64,000 nucleotides of DNA from Aliiroseovarius zhejiangensis (GTDB lineage Bacteria > Pseudomonadota > Alphaproteobacteria > Rhodobacterales > Rhodobacteraceae): assembly GCF_014656375.1 (NCBI RefSeq), contig NZ_BNCH01000007.1, forward strand, positions 62,001-126,000, in the 5' to 3' direction. The first letter of the stretch is position 1. Each line of letters starts with the position of its first letter. The notes under the pieces were generated by a model. That model ran no database searches and was not told where the DNA came from. It saw nothing but the letters and a program-made list of their open reading frames with translations. Both the position numbers and the translations under genes were made by a program. Shown one piece after another: positions 8,310-16,354 of this stretch.

Positions 8310-9515
8310 TTACTCAGCCGGCACGGCTTGCACGGCGGGGCGGCCAAAATGCTGGCGGTTCAGGCGCAGCACCAAAGCGACCATTGCAAACTGGAACGCA
8401 ATGGCAACCGCCGTGATCACCCAGTACATGACCGAGTATTTCGTCAGCACACCGGCCTGCACCAATCCTGCGTTGATGAAAAATTGCAGCAGCACCGACA
8501 GGGCAACACCAGGGCAGACTAGCGCATAGGAACCGGGCGAGGTGTCAGAGCCGAATACATAGCTTTTCCAGTAGCCGTGACGCGCCAGCATCACCAGCCC
8601 CAACAGCCCGAACAGAACCTGTACAGCGATCAGGCGGGCCAGGAAGATCATGGTTTCCCCGGCGCTTCCATGCACCTCGAACGTGGCGTGCAGGCCGTGG
8701 TCCTGACGCAGCGCCATAATGCCAAGAATGGTCATCAGCGGAATCACGATCAGAAGCGTCGGCGCGGTTTCCTTCGATGTGCCATAGTGCAGCATCGAGT
8801 TGAATGCGGTGAACAGCGCCAGCACGGCATAGATGATCGACGCGATGCCGAAGAAGGTTGACCCGACCAGCGACACGCCGACCACCACGGTGTTCGCACT
8901 CATTGCGGCGGGGGCCGAGAAGCCGACGGCAGTCATGGCAAGCGCGAAGGCCGGCAGCATCTGCGCAAAGCTGTTATGCGCGGTCACGTCGAACACACCC
9001 CCCTTGGTCAGCACCCGACCAAGAAAGTCTCCGATATAGATCAGCGCCATAATACCGATCGCAAGGAATGCGGCCATGGCGAAGGGGAACAGGTATTCCA
9101 CGATCGACCACAGGCCCGGCACGAACACAAGACCGACGATGAACAGACCGTTGACGCTCATCGCCAGGGCCAGCGGCATGGCAAGGATGGTGGTTTCGCC
9201 GTTTGAGGATTTGAGTTTGGTATACGCCTCGGTTTTGCGGAAGACCGAGAAGGTTTTGAGGTTCCAGATCAGGTATTTCAGATTCAGAAACACCATCGCG
9301 GCAATCCCCAGCACCGCCACCAGGATGCCGGTTTTCAGGCCGACCGTCCCCGTAGAAAAAGCTGCCATAATGTCTTCGAAAACGGGAACGGGTTTGCCGG
9401 GATGCGGCACCCAGAACATCAGATACATGAAGAACGTGACCGACAGGCCACCAGCCCCGACCGAAGCCAGGAAATAGAGCGGAGAATACGTGTCCGCAGG
9501 GCGAGTGTGTTGCAT
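8310..9515 (-). CDS. multi-spanning membrane protein next to cobO (TehA/SLAC1- or TsoY-like)
   Basis: A 401-residue integral membrane protein with about ten hydrophobic segments, for example FLASVGAGGLSVTFFMYLMFWV near the N-terminus and YWVITAVAIAFQFAMVALVL near the C-terminus. The ten-helix layout recalls the tellurite-resistance/dicarboxylate transporter fold, and similar proteins in this order have been called TsoY family. That label is from memory and unverified. The ATG at 9515 has GGAG 7 bases upstream, so it is preferred over the in-frame codon at 9605. It lies 106 bases upstream of cobO on the same strand, so a role in cobalt, corrinoid or anion transport is conceivable but not shown. 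Confidence 0.6.
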   Translation of the reverse strand: MQHTRPADTYSPLYFLASVGAGGLSVTFFMYLMFWVPHPGKPVPVFEDIMAAFSTGTVGLKTGILVAVLGIAAMVFLNLKYLIWNLKTFSVFRKTEAYTKLKSSNGETTILAMPLALAMSVNGLFIVGLVFVPGLWSIVEYLFPFAMAAFLAIGIMALIYIGDFLGRVLTKGGVFDVTAHNSFAQMLPAFALAMTAVGFSAPAAMSANTVVVGVSLVGSTFFGIASIIYAVLALFTAFNSMLHYGTSKETAPTLLIVIPLMTILGIMALRQDHGLHATFEVHGSAGETMIFLARLIAVQVLFGLLGLVMLARHGYWKSYVFGSDTSPGSYALVCPGVALSVLLQFFINAGLVQAGVLTKYSVMYWVITAVAIAFQFAMVALVLRLNRQHFGRPAVQAVPAE

Positions 9516-9618
9516 GGGATTTCTCCATTCATATTCATATTTGTGAATGTTTATAGACCCGACAGCCTGCACGGGCAAGGGATTGTCGCGCACATGATGT
9601 CGCACCCGTGCGTTGTTC

Positions 9619-9633
9619 TTAACCGGTTGTTAA
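9619..9633. promoter_or_regulatory. perfect CtrA-type binding box (TTAA-N7-TTAA)
   Basis: TTAA at 9619-9622 and TTAA at 9630-9633 are separated by exactly seven bases, the full consensus for the alphaproteobacterial cell-cycle regulator CtrA. The box lies 40 bases before the GTG of the small lipoprotein gene and about 100 bases before the divergent membrane-protein gene. It could control either gene. Confidence 0.6.
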
Positions 9634-9672
9634 CCATCGCCGCGCACGTTGCGGAAAAACAGGAGTGTCCAA

Positions 9673-9987
9673 GTGAAGCCCATCCTTTCCTGCGCCGCGT
9701 TTCTGGCAACCGGCCTGCTTGTCGCCGCCTGCGACAGCCCCAGCCCGCAATTCATGTCATCTGATACATCTGTCAAAAAGGTGACGGTCGATGGCTCGAC
9801 CTTCTCAATCCACCGCCGCGAAAACTGGGTCGAGGTCTATCGCACAAGTTTCGAAGCCTTGCCGCGCATCCCGGTGATCCTTGCCCGCGCCAAGATCGCG
9901 ATTGAACAGGCGACAGGCTGCAGGGTGGTCGAGGGGTCACTGTCCGGCGATCAGGCCATCCAGCGGGCCGAAATCGACTGCGGCTAG
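9673..9987 (+). CDS. small lipoprotein of unknown function
   Basis: A 104-residue protein starting with a GTG at 9673 that follows AGGAG at 9661-9665 with 7-base spacing. Residues 1-19 form a signal peptide ending in LLVAAC, a lipobox, so the mature protein should be a membrane-anchored lipoprotein starting at that Cys. The rest is a compact soluble domain of about 85 residues with two further Cys residues (ATGCRVVEG and the C-terminal DCG) that could form a disulfide. No family recognised. An in-frame upstream ATG at 9649 lacks the ribosome site. A CtrA-type box lies just upstream. Confidence 0.72.
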   Translation: MKPILSCAAFLATGLLVAACDSPSPQFMSSDTSVKKVTVDGSTFSIHRRENWVEVYRTSFEALPRIPVILARAKIAIEQATGCRVVEGSLSGDQAIQRAEIDCG

Positions 9988-9989
9988 CG

Positions 9990-10457
9990 TCAGGGCAGAT
10001 GCTTTTCGAACCGATAGGATGTGGGCCGGTCGAACCCCTCATGCGCGGTTTCTGCGGTTTTCACGAAGCCGAGCGCCCTGAAGATGGCGTGGTTTTCGAC
10101 CAGCTCGACCCGCGTTTGCAGCACCAGCCGCGACAGACCCAGTTCACGCGCGCGGGTCTGGGCAAGGTCAATCAGTCGCCGTGCCATCCCGTGTCCTTGC
10201 GCAGAAGGGTCCACGGCAAGTTTAGCGATACAAAGCGCGGGAGGTCTTGCCTCGGGCTGCGGGGTCAGGAAAACGCAGGCCACATCATCAATCACCCAGA
10301 CCTCGCCCGTGCGCGCCTGTTCGGCGATCCCCTCAACGGTCAAGAGATGCAGTGAACTGGGCGGGTCGATGCGGCCCTCCATCCCTGCGAAGGCGCGATG
10401 CAACAGCGCAAGGATCGGTGCCATATCATCGTCTGGCGTGATCCGGCGCGGTGTCAT
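9990..10457 (-). CDS. GNAT-family N-acetyltransferase
   Basis: A 155-residue acetyltransferase-like protein with the GNAT core: LCIAKLAVDPSAQGHGMARRLID contains the acetyl-CoA pyrophosphate-binding Q/RxxGxG/A loop, and ENHAIFRALGFVKT is the typical C-terminal strand-helix. The substrate is unknown. The ATG at 10457 overlaps the cobN stop codon as ATGA, so translation is probably coupled to cobN. The link to cobalamin synthesis is positional only. Confidence 0.85.
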   Translation of the reverse strand: MTPRRITPDDDMAPILALLHRAFAGMEGRIDPPSSLHLLTVEGIAEQARTGEVWVIDDVACVFLTPQPEARPPALCIAKLAVDPSAQGHGMARRLIDLAQTRARELGLSRLVLQTRVELVENHAIFRALGFVKTAETAHEGFDRPTSYRFEKHLP

Positions 10458-13400
10458 CGCAGCTCGTCCAGCCGCGCCTTCGCCGAGTTGGACCGGGGCA
10501 TCCACAACCCGCGCTCTATCGCTTCGGTCAGGCGTTCGGCGATTTCCTTCAGGGCGGGGGCGTTGTGCTCCTCGATGAACTCACGCGTATCGTCATCGTC
10601 GATGAAGGCCGCATAGACCAGATCGAAATGGTGCCCCTTCACCGCGCCTGTGGTGGCGGCGAAAGCGAACAGATAATCGACGGTCGCCGCGATCTCGAAC
10701 GCGCCCTTGTAGCCATGGCGCTTCACCCCGTCGATCCATTTCGGGTTCACCACGCGGGAACGCACGACGCGCCCGATCTCGTCATCCAAGGTGCGAATGA
10801 CCGGGCGTTCGGGGCGGGAATGGTCGTTGTGATAGATGGGCCGGTCACGCCCTTGCAGGGTGGCGACCGCCGCCGCCGCGCCGCCTTCGAACTGGTAGTA
10901 GTCATCGCTGTCCAGAAGGTCGTGTTCGCGGTTGTCCTGGTTCTGCACGATGGCTTCGACCTGCCCCAAGCGCGCCTCGAACCCGTCCCGGTCACGCGCA
11001 CCTTCGCTGCCCGCGCCATAGGCATAACCGCCCCATTCAAGGTAGGCGTCAGCCAAGTCGGCCTTGTTCGCCCAAAGCCGTTCGTCGATCATCGCCTGAA
11101 GCCCCGCGCCGTAGGCACCGGGTTTGGACCCATAGACCCGATGTGCCCCCTCGCCTGCCCGCACGCGCGCGGCAGCGGGGTTCACGTCGTCGGGTTCATC
11201 CAATACCTGAACGGCGCGCGCGGCGCTGTCGACCAGCGCGATCAGTTGGGGGAAGGCGTCCCGGAAAAAGCCGGACACGCGCAAGGTCACGTCCACACGC
11301 GGGCGACCCAACGCCGTTGCCGGGATCACCTCGAACCCCGTCACGCGCCGATTGGCGCTGTCCCATTTGGGCTTCACGCCCATCAGCGCCAGCGCCTGTG
11401 CGATGTCATCCCCGCCCGTCCGCATGTTCGCCGTGCCCCAGGCCGTGACCAGCATCGCGCGCGGCCAGTCGCCATGGGTTTGCAGGTGTTTGTCGATCAA
11501 CAGGCTCGCCGACTTCCAGCCCAGCGCCCAGGCGGTCGGGGTCGGCACGGCGCGGCTGTCGACGGAATAGAAGTTGCGGCCCGTCGGCAGTGTGTCCAGC
11601 CGCCCGCGGGTGGGCGCGCCGGATGGCGCGGGGGCGACGAATTGCCCGGACAGGGCGGTGAGGAGCCCCGTTTCCTCACCCGGGCCACAGGCCGCCACGT
11701 TGGGGCGTACACGGGCTTCGACCTCGGCAAGGACGGCCTGCGTTGCCGGACCGGGCGCGGACGCTTTTTCATCCAGAATGCGGGCTGCCAGTTCTTCCAG
11801 CCGCTCGACGGTATCGCCGTGGCTGCGCCATGCGCCTTCACCGACCAGAACCTCTGGCCGTAACCCCGTCCACGGCGTCGCCATGTCGCAATCCAGGGGG
11901 TCGAACTCCAGTCCCAGGTCCTCGGCCATTGCCCGGATCAGCGATGCATCGCCCCCCTCGCCCGACCCGCGCGGAACACGGACCAGAGCTTGCACCAGGT
12001 CACGCTCCAACCGGTCTTGCGGCGATTGCCCGAAGATGTGCAATCCGTCGCGGATCTGCGCCTCTTTCAACTCGCACAGATAGGCGTCGAGCTTGGCAAG
12101 ATCCTGTTCTTGATCCTCGCCCGACATGCCCACATCCGCATCCAGCCCGGTGGCCTGTGTCAGCGTCAGGATTTCACGCCGCAGGTGGTCGATGCGGCGT
12201 GGATCCACGCCCGCCGCCTCGTAGTATTCGTCCACCAGCGCCTCCAGATCACGCAGCGGGCCATAGGTCTCGGCCCGTGTCAAAGGGGGTGTCAGGTGGT
12301 CGATGATCACCGCCTGCGCGCGGCGCTTGGCCTGTGTGCCTTCGCCGGGGTCGTTGACGATGAACGGGTAGACATGCGGCAGCGGGCCAAGCACGGCCTC
12401 GGGCCAGCATTCAGCCGACAGGGCTACGGATTTCCCCGGCAGCCATTCCAGGTTGCCATGTTTGCCCATGTGCACAATCGCATGTGCGCCGAACGTGTGG
12501 CGCAGCCAGAAATAGAAGGCGAGGTAGTTGTGCGGCGGCACAAGATCGGGACTGTGATAGGTGTCGGTCGGGTCAATGTTATAGCCGCGCGCGGGCTGCA
12601 CACCGACGACCACATTGCCGTATTCAAGGACCGACAAGGCAAATGACCCGCAATCGACATCGCCGGGGGTATAGAACGGATCTTCTTCCGGCTTGCCCCA
12701 GCGTGTCTCGATGGCTTCACGCAGCGCCCAAGGCAATTGGCCATAGCTGATCTGGTACTCTGCCATCGACAGGGTCACGCCGCCCGTGCGCGCGGCCCGG
12801 TCGGTCAGCCAGTTGGTCGGCCGTTTCATCACCGCCTGCATCAAGTCATCGCTGGTGGCAGGTCGGTTGGTGACACGATAGTCGTTGTCTTCCAACAGGC
12901 TCAGCGCGTGAACAACTGCGGCGGGCGTGTCCAGCCCGACCCCATTGGCCAGCCGCCCGTCCTTGTTGGGATAGTTCGCCATGATCAGCGCCACACGCCG
13001 GTCGGATGGATCAGCCCGTCGCAACTTCGCCCAGCTTGCCGCCAGTTCGGCCACGAACTGCACCCGGTCGCCCCGCGCGCGATAGGTGGCGATGGGGCAT
13101 TCGGTGGCATCGTCAAAGAACGCCTCGCCCTTGAAGCTGATAGCGCGGGACAGGATGCGCCCGTCCACCTCGGGCAAGGCCACGTTCATCGCGATGTCGC
13201 GGGCGGACAGGCCGGTTAGCCCCTCTTCCCATGCCTCTTCACTGGACCCGGCCAGCACGACCTGAAAGACCGGGGCGGATTGGCACCACGGCATCTGGAA
13301 GGGGTTTGCGGTTTGCGTGGTGTCACCCTCATGCGGTGATCCCACCGCAAAAGACGTGCAGTTCAGGATCACGTCCGGGGCGGCTTCGGTGAACAGATGC

Positions 13401-14149
13401 TCCATTGTGGCCACCGAGACCGGATCTTTCAGCGAGGCGACGAAGACGGGCAGCGGGTTCAGACCCTGCCTGAGCAACGCCCGCACCAATCGGTTGATCG
13501 GGTTCAGCCCGGCGCCTTGCACCAGCGCGCGATAGAATACGATCGGCACCACGGGGGCGCCGTCTGTCCAGTCGGCCCGTGCCGTGTCCAGATCGGCCAC
13601 CCCGGCACCGGGCCAATAGACGCCAGCCCGCAGCAAGGGACGCGCTGTTTCGGGCTTGTCGCCCCCGTCCAGCATCGCACGGGTGTAGGTCAGGAACCCG
13701 ACCGCATTTTCCGGCCCGCCTTCAACAAGGTAAGCCCAGAGCGCGTCGTAATCTTCGTCAGACACCGTCGACAGCGCCCGCAGTTCCGCATCGGGCTTGT
13801 CATCACCGGGCAAAAGGGCAAGCGGCACACCCGCCTCGCGCAGATGCGCCGCGTATTGTTCGGCCCCGTATTTCCAATACCCGACACCGCCCAGAACACG
13901 GGCGATCACCAGACGGGATTTGGTCGCACAATTGTCGATATGCAGATCGACCGACATGGGGTGCGCCAGATGCATCATGTTGGCCAGACGCAATTCGGGG
14001 GGATTGGCCATCTCGGCCCGCGCCTGTGCCAGCCCGGCCAGTTCCGTATCGGCGGCCGAGATAAACACCACATCCGCCGGGGTCTGCCCCAGATCGACAG
14101 GTTCCTTTCCGTCGTCGATGGAACCGGGTGTGGCAGCCAGAAGATGCAT
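10454..14149 (-). CDS. cobN: cobaltochelatase large subunit CobN
   Basis: A 1231-residue protein, the usual CobN length. With CobS and CobT it inserts cobalt into hydrogenobyrinic acid a,c-diamide in an ATP-dependent reaction of the aerobic B12 pathway. CobN/magnesium-chelatase-H signatures are visible throughout, such as the histidine-containing HAIVHMGKHGNLEWLPGK, and the C-terminal region with AYGAGSEGARDRDGFEARL. An upstream ATG at 14194 is in frame, but the ATG at 14149 (MHLLAATPGSIDD) matches the family start and follows a GGGA site. cobS and cobT are not in the window. The downstream GNAT gene overlaps by ATGA. Confidence 0.96.
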   Translation of the reverse strand: MHLLAATPGSIDDGKEPVDLGQTPADVVFISAADTELAGLAQARAEMANPPELRLANMMHLAHPMSVDLHIDNCATKSRLVIARVLGGVGYWKYGAEQYAAHLREAGVPLALLPGDDKPDAELRALSTVSDEDYDALWAYLVEGGPENAVGFLTYTRAMLDGGDKPETARPLLRAGVYWPGAGVADLDTARADWTDGAPVVPIVFYRALVQGAGLNPINRLVRALLRQGLNPLPVFVASLKDPVSVATMEHLFTEAAPDVILNCTSFAVGSPHEGDTTQTANPFQMPWCQSAPVFQVVLAGSSEEAWEEGLTGLSARDIAMNVALPEVDGRILSRAISFKGEAFFDDATECPIATYRARGDRVQFVAELAASWAKLRRADPSDRRVALIMANYPNKDGRLANGVGLDTPAAVVHALSLLEDNDYRVTNRPATSDDLMQAVMKRPTNWLTDRAARTGGVTLSMAEYQISYGQLPWALREAIETRWGKPEEDPFYTPGDVDCGSFALSVLEYGNVVVGVQPARGYNIDPTDTYHSPDLVPPHNYLAFYFWLRHTFGAHAIVHMGKHGNLEWLPGKSVALSAECWPEAVLGPLPHVYPFIVNDPGEGTQAKRRAQAVIIDHLTPPLTRAETYGPLRDLEALVDEYYEAAGVDPRRIDHLRREILTLTQATGLDADVGMSGEDQEQDLAKLDAYLCELKEAQIRDGLHIFGQSPQDRLERDLVQALVRVPRGSGEGGDASLIRAMAEDLGLEFDPLDCDMATPWTGLRPEVLVGEGAWRSHGDTVERLEELAARILDEKASAPGPATQAVLAEVEARVRPNVAACGPGEETGLLTALSGQFVAPAPSGAPTRGRLDTLPTGRNFYSVDSRAVPTPTAWALGWKSASLLIDKHLQTHGDWPRAMLVTAWGTANMRTGGDDIAQALALMGVKPKWDSANRRVTGFEVIPATALGRPRVDVTLRVSGFFRDAFPQLIALVDSAARAVQVLDEPDDVNPAAARVRAGEGAHRVYGSKPGAYGAGLQAMIDERLWANKADLADAYLEWGGYAYGAGSEGARDRDGFEARLGQVEAIVQNQDNREHDLLDSDDYYQFEGGAAAAVATLQGRDRPIYHNDHSRPERPVIRTLDDEIGRVVRSRVVNPKWIDGVKRHGYKGAFEIAATVDYLFAFAATTGAVKGHHFDLVYAAFIDDDDTREFIEEHNAPALKEIAERLTEAIERGLWMPRSNSAKARLDELR

Positions 14150-14213
14150 GTCGCGTCCCTTGCGAATTGGTGTTATGCGACCGGGCAGACACATGCCCGA
14201 TCAAGGTGGACCC

Positions 14214-14375
14214 ATGGATTACAAAGCAGCCGGCGCGCCCAAACCCGCCAAAGGCGCCCCGCGCCACGCCGAACACAATGCCCGTGGCACCGAGAAGAAC
14301 CCGCTGAACCGCAAGGACGACAAGACCGCCTTGCTGAAACGGATGAAAGCCGCCGCCGAGGCCAGGAAGGGCTGA
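14214..14375 (+). CDS. small basic conserved-looking protein (53 aa)
   Basis: ATG at 14214 follows AAGGTGG and opens a 53-codon frame ending in TGA at 14373-14375. The product starts MDYKAAGAPKPAKG and ends LLKRMKAAAEARKG. It is very rich in Ala and Lys, with no signal peptide or membrane segment, so it is cytoplasmic and perhaps nucleic-acid binding. It sits alone on the plus strand between cobN and a GNAT gene that both run the other way, so its promoter overlaps the cobN start. A genuine gene is supported by the ribosome site and protein-like composition, but no family was identified. Confidence 0.6.
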   Translation: MDYKAAGAPKPAKGAPRHAEHNARGTEKNPLNRKDDKTALLKRMKAAAEARKG

Positions 14376-14382
14376 ACGCGCA

Positions 14383-14835
14383 TCACAACGCCTTCTCCAT
14401 GAAAATCGAACTGTTGGCTTCTGGGTAGTCCCCGAACGGGCCGCAGATACGGAACCCGGCGCGCTGGTAAAGCCGGTGCGCGGCATGAAGCACATTGCCC
14501 GTTTCCAGTTTCAACGCGGCCAGGCCCTTTTGTCTGGCGGTCATTTCGATCCGCGCCAGCATTGCTTCGCCCACACCTTTTCCGCGCGCGTCGGTCGCGA
14601 CAAACATCGACTTCACCTCGCCATAGTTGCCTTTGTCGGCCAAGGCCCCTGTGCCCAGCACGCGGTCGCCCTCGCGCGCCACGAAGAACGATATCTCAGG
14701 CGCGCAGAGGTCGCTGATGTCCAGATAGAAATTGTCCTCGGGCGGGAACAGCTCTTCCATCAACGCCTGGCTTTGCCTCAGCAGCGCCGTTGCCCCGGGA
14801 TCGCGGGGATCGCCGGGGGTCACGTCGATGGTCAT
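14383..14835 (-). CDS. GNAT-family N-acetyltransferase
   Basis: A 150-residue GNAT protein. VKSMFVATDARGKGVGEAMLARIE holds the acetyl-CoA-binding RxxGxG loop and LKLETGNVLHAAHRLYQRAGF is the conserved C-terminal part. The N-terminal segment SQALMEELFPPEDNFYLDI resembles the acetyltransferases that act on small amines or amino acids, but the substrate is unknown. Its ATG overlaps the cobW stop codon as ATGA, so it should be translated from the riboswitch-controlled cobW transcript. Confidence 0.86.
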   Translation of the reverse strand: MTIDVTPGDPRDPGATALLRQSQALMEELFPPEDNFYLDISDLCAPEISFFVAREGDRVLGTGALADKGNYGEVKSMFVATDARGKGVGEAMLARIEMTARQKGLAALKLETGNVLHAAHRLYQRAGFRICGPFGDYPEANSSIFMEKAL

Positions 14836-15917
14836 GCCACCAGCGCCTTTTCGATGGCGGCGCGATCCAGACCGGACTGACCAATCACCACCAAACGGGT
14901 TTCGCGCGGCTGCGCGCCAAAGGGCTGATCGTAATAGGTATCCACACGCGGGCCGACCGCTTGCAGGGTCAGGCGCATCGGCTTGCCCGACACGGCGGCA
15001 AAACCCTTCAGGCGCAGGATATTGTGGTCACGGATCGTCTGGGCGACCTGTTCGGCAAAGGCACTTGGGTCGGCCACCTCATCCCGCGTGACCACGAAAC
15101 TTTCGAACGAGTCATGGTCATGGTCGTGATGATGGTGGTGGTCGTCATCGTGATGGTCGTCATGGTCGTGATGGTCATCATGATGATGCCCCTGCTCATG
15201 CAACGACAGGCGTGCGTCCATGTCATCTTCCGCACCGACGCCCTGCCCCAACAGAACTTCAACCGGCAACACACCCATCGACGTGCGCACGACCTGCACG
15301 CCCTGACGTGCCTCGCCCGACAGCTTGCCCACCAGCGCGTCGGCTTCGTCACCGTTCAACAGGTCGGACTTGTTCACCACGATCATGTCGGCACAGGCCA
15401 CCTGATCCTTGAACAGTTCGGACAGGGGCGTTTCGTGATCAAGGTTTTCGTCCAGTTTGCGCTGCGCCTCGACCGCGGCGAGGTTCGAGGCAAACTGGCC
15501 ATCGAACACCGCCTTCCCGTCCACCACGGTCACAACGCCATCCACGGTCACGCGGGTGGAGATCTCGGGCCACTGAAACGCGCGCACCAGGGGTTGCGGC
15601 AGCGCAAGACCCGAGGTTTCGATCACGATGTGATCGGGCGGCGTGTCGCGGTCCAGCAGTTTTTCCAGTGTCGGAATGAAATCCTCGGCCACGGTGCAGC
15701 AGATGCAGCCGTTCGACAGCTCCATGATATCGTCTTCCGCGCAGGTCTCGTCCCCGCAGCCTTTCAGAATGTCGCCATCCACGCCCAGATCGCCAAATTC
15801 GTTGATGATCAGCGCGATGCGTTTGCCATTTGCGTTGTCCAGCATGTGACGGATCAGCGTGGTCTTGCCCGCGCCCAGAAAGCCCGTGACGACGGTGGCC
15901 GGTATCTTTGCTTGCAT
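14832..15917 (-). CDS. cobW: CobW-type GTPase metallochaperone
   Basis: A 361-residue G3E-family GTPase thought to deliver cobalt (or zinc) for cobalamin synthesis. Walker A GFLGAGKTTL is at about residues 11-20, the metal-binding CxCC motif appears as NGCICCTV, and VVNKSDLL is the guanine-specificity NKxD motif. A very dense His/Asp run (about residues 239-269, encoded at 15110-15200) forms a probable metal-binding loop before the C-terminal CobW_C domain. The ATG at 15917 follows GGAGG closely; the in-frame ATG at 15929 overlaps that site and is less likely. The gene lies directly downstream of a cobalamin riboswitch. Confidence 0.93.
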   Translation of the reverse strand: MQAKIPATVVTGFLGAGKTTLIRHMLDNANGKRIALIINEFGDLGVDGDILKGCGDETCAEDDIMELSNGCICCTVAEDFIPTLEKLLDRDTPPDHIVIETSGLALPQPLVRAFQWPEISTRVTVDGVVTVVDGKAVFDGQFASNLAAVEAQRKLDENLDHETPLSELFKDQVACADMIVVNKSDLLNGDEADALVGKLSGEARQGVQVVRTSMGVLPVEVLLGQGVGAEDDMDARLSLHEQGHHHDDHHDHDDHHDDDHHHHHDHDHDSFESFVVTRDEVADPSAFAEQVAQTIRDHNILRLKGFAAVSGKPMRLTLQAVGPRVDTYYDQPFGAQPRETRLVVIGQSGLDRAAIEKALVA

Positions 15918-15931
15918 CTTGTCCTCCATAC

Positions 15932-15948
15932 CCCGTCTCCCCGACGGG
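15932..15948 (-). promoter_or_regulatory. hairpin next to the cobW ribosome site (possible riboswitch expression platform)
   Basis: CCCGTC at 15932-15937 pairs perfectly with GACGGG at 15943-15948 around a 5-base loop. In the transcript this stem lies between the riboswitch and the GGAGG of cobW, with no U-run after it. It may therefore act on translation initiation rather than as an intrinsic terminator. Confidence 0.4.
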
Positions 15949-15968
15949 TGGGTTGCGTTTTCTTGCAT

Positions 15969-16135
15969 GGCAGGTCTCCTGGCTTCGCGGGTCGAGGCCC
16001 CTGCCGCCTTCCCAACCCATCGGGCCAGTGGCATTGTGCAGGTGCTCTCCGCTTACAGTCGCGGGGGCGGCTGCAGCATCAGGCCCCGGATTGGGTCGCC
16101 TCCGCTGCATTCCCTCTGGTCCCAATGGGAACCAT
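15969..16135 (-). ncRNA. cobalamin (adenosylcobalamin) riboswitch
   Basis: Read on the minus strand, the leader of cobW shows the ordered conserved parts of a B12 riboswitch: GGTTCCC at the 5' end (about 16133), a GGGAA segment, GCGACTGTAAGCGG, GCCACTG near 16030, GGGAAGG, and the B12 box AGCCAGGAGACCTGCC at about 15969-15985. It should repress the cobW-GNAT transcript when adenosylcobalamin is abundant. The 5' and 3' limits are approximate. Confidence 0.93.
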
Positions 16136-16354
16136 GCCGGACTTGTTTGCCGCGCAGGGGTTGGCGGGGTCAAGACGGAAACCGACCCGATGGGCAGGTT
16201 TGGCGGCAGTCGACTGCGAATGGGCTTCGTGGGGATGCAATATCTTGTGGATAACCCGCCGGTTCCACCCATATGTCGATGTCTGCCGTTGACTCGCCCT
16301 CGTTCCGTCGGAAAACTCCGTATTCAAGAAGAATCAAAAGATGAGGCAGACCGC
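16136..16354. promoter_or_regulatory. divergent promoter region between the cobW riboswitch and smc
   Basis: This 219-base stretch has no convincing gene. It must hold the promoter of the riboswitch-cobW transcript and that of smc. A GAGG ribosome site for smc is at 16343-16346. No clear promoter hexamers were identified. Confidence 0.35.

Noticed and set aside
14790-16292. 500-codon plus-strand frame across cobW and the riboswitch
   Set aside because: It runs through the antisense of the CobW His codons and through the riboswitch; no domain is recognisable.
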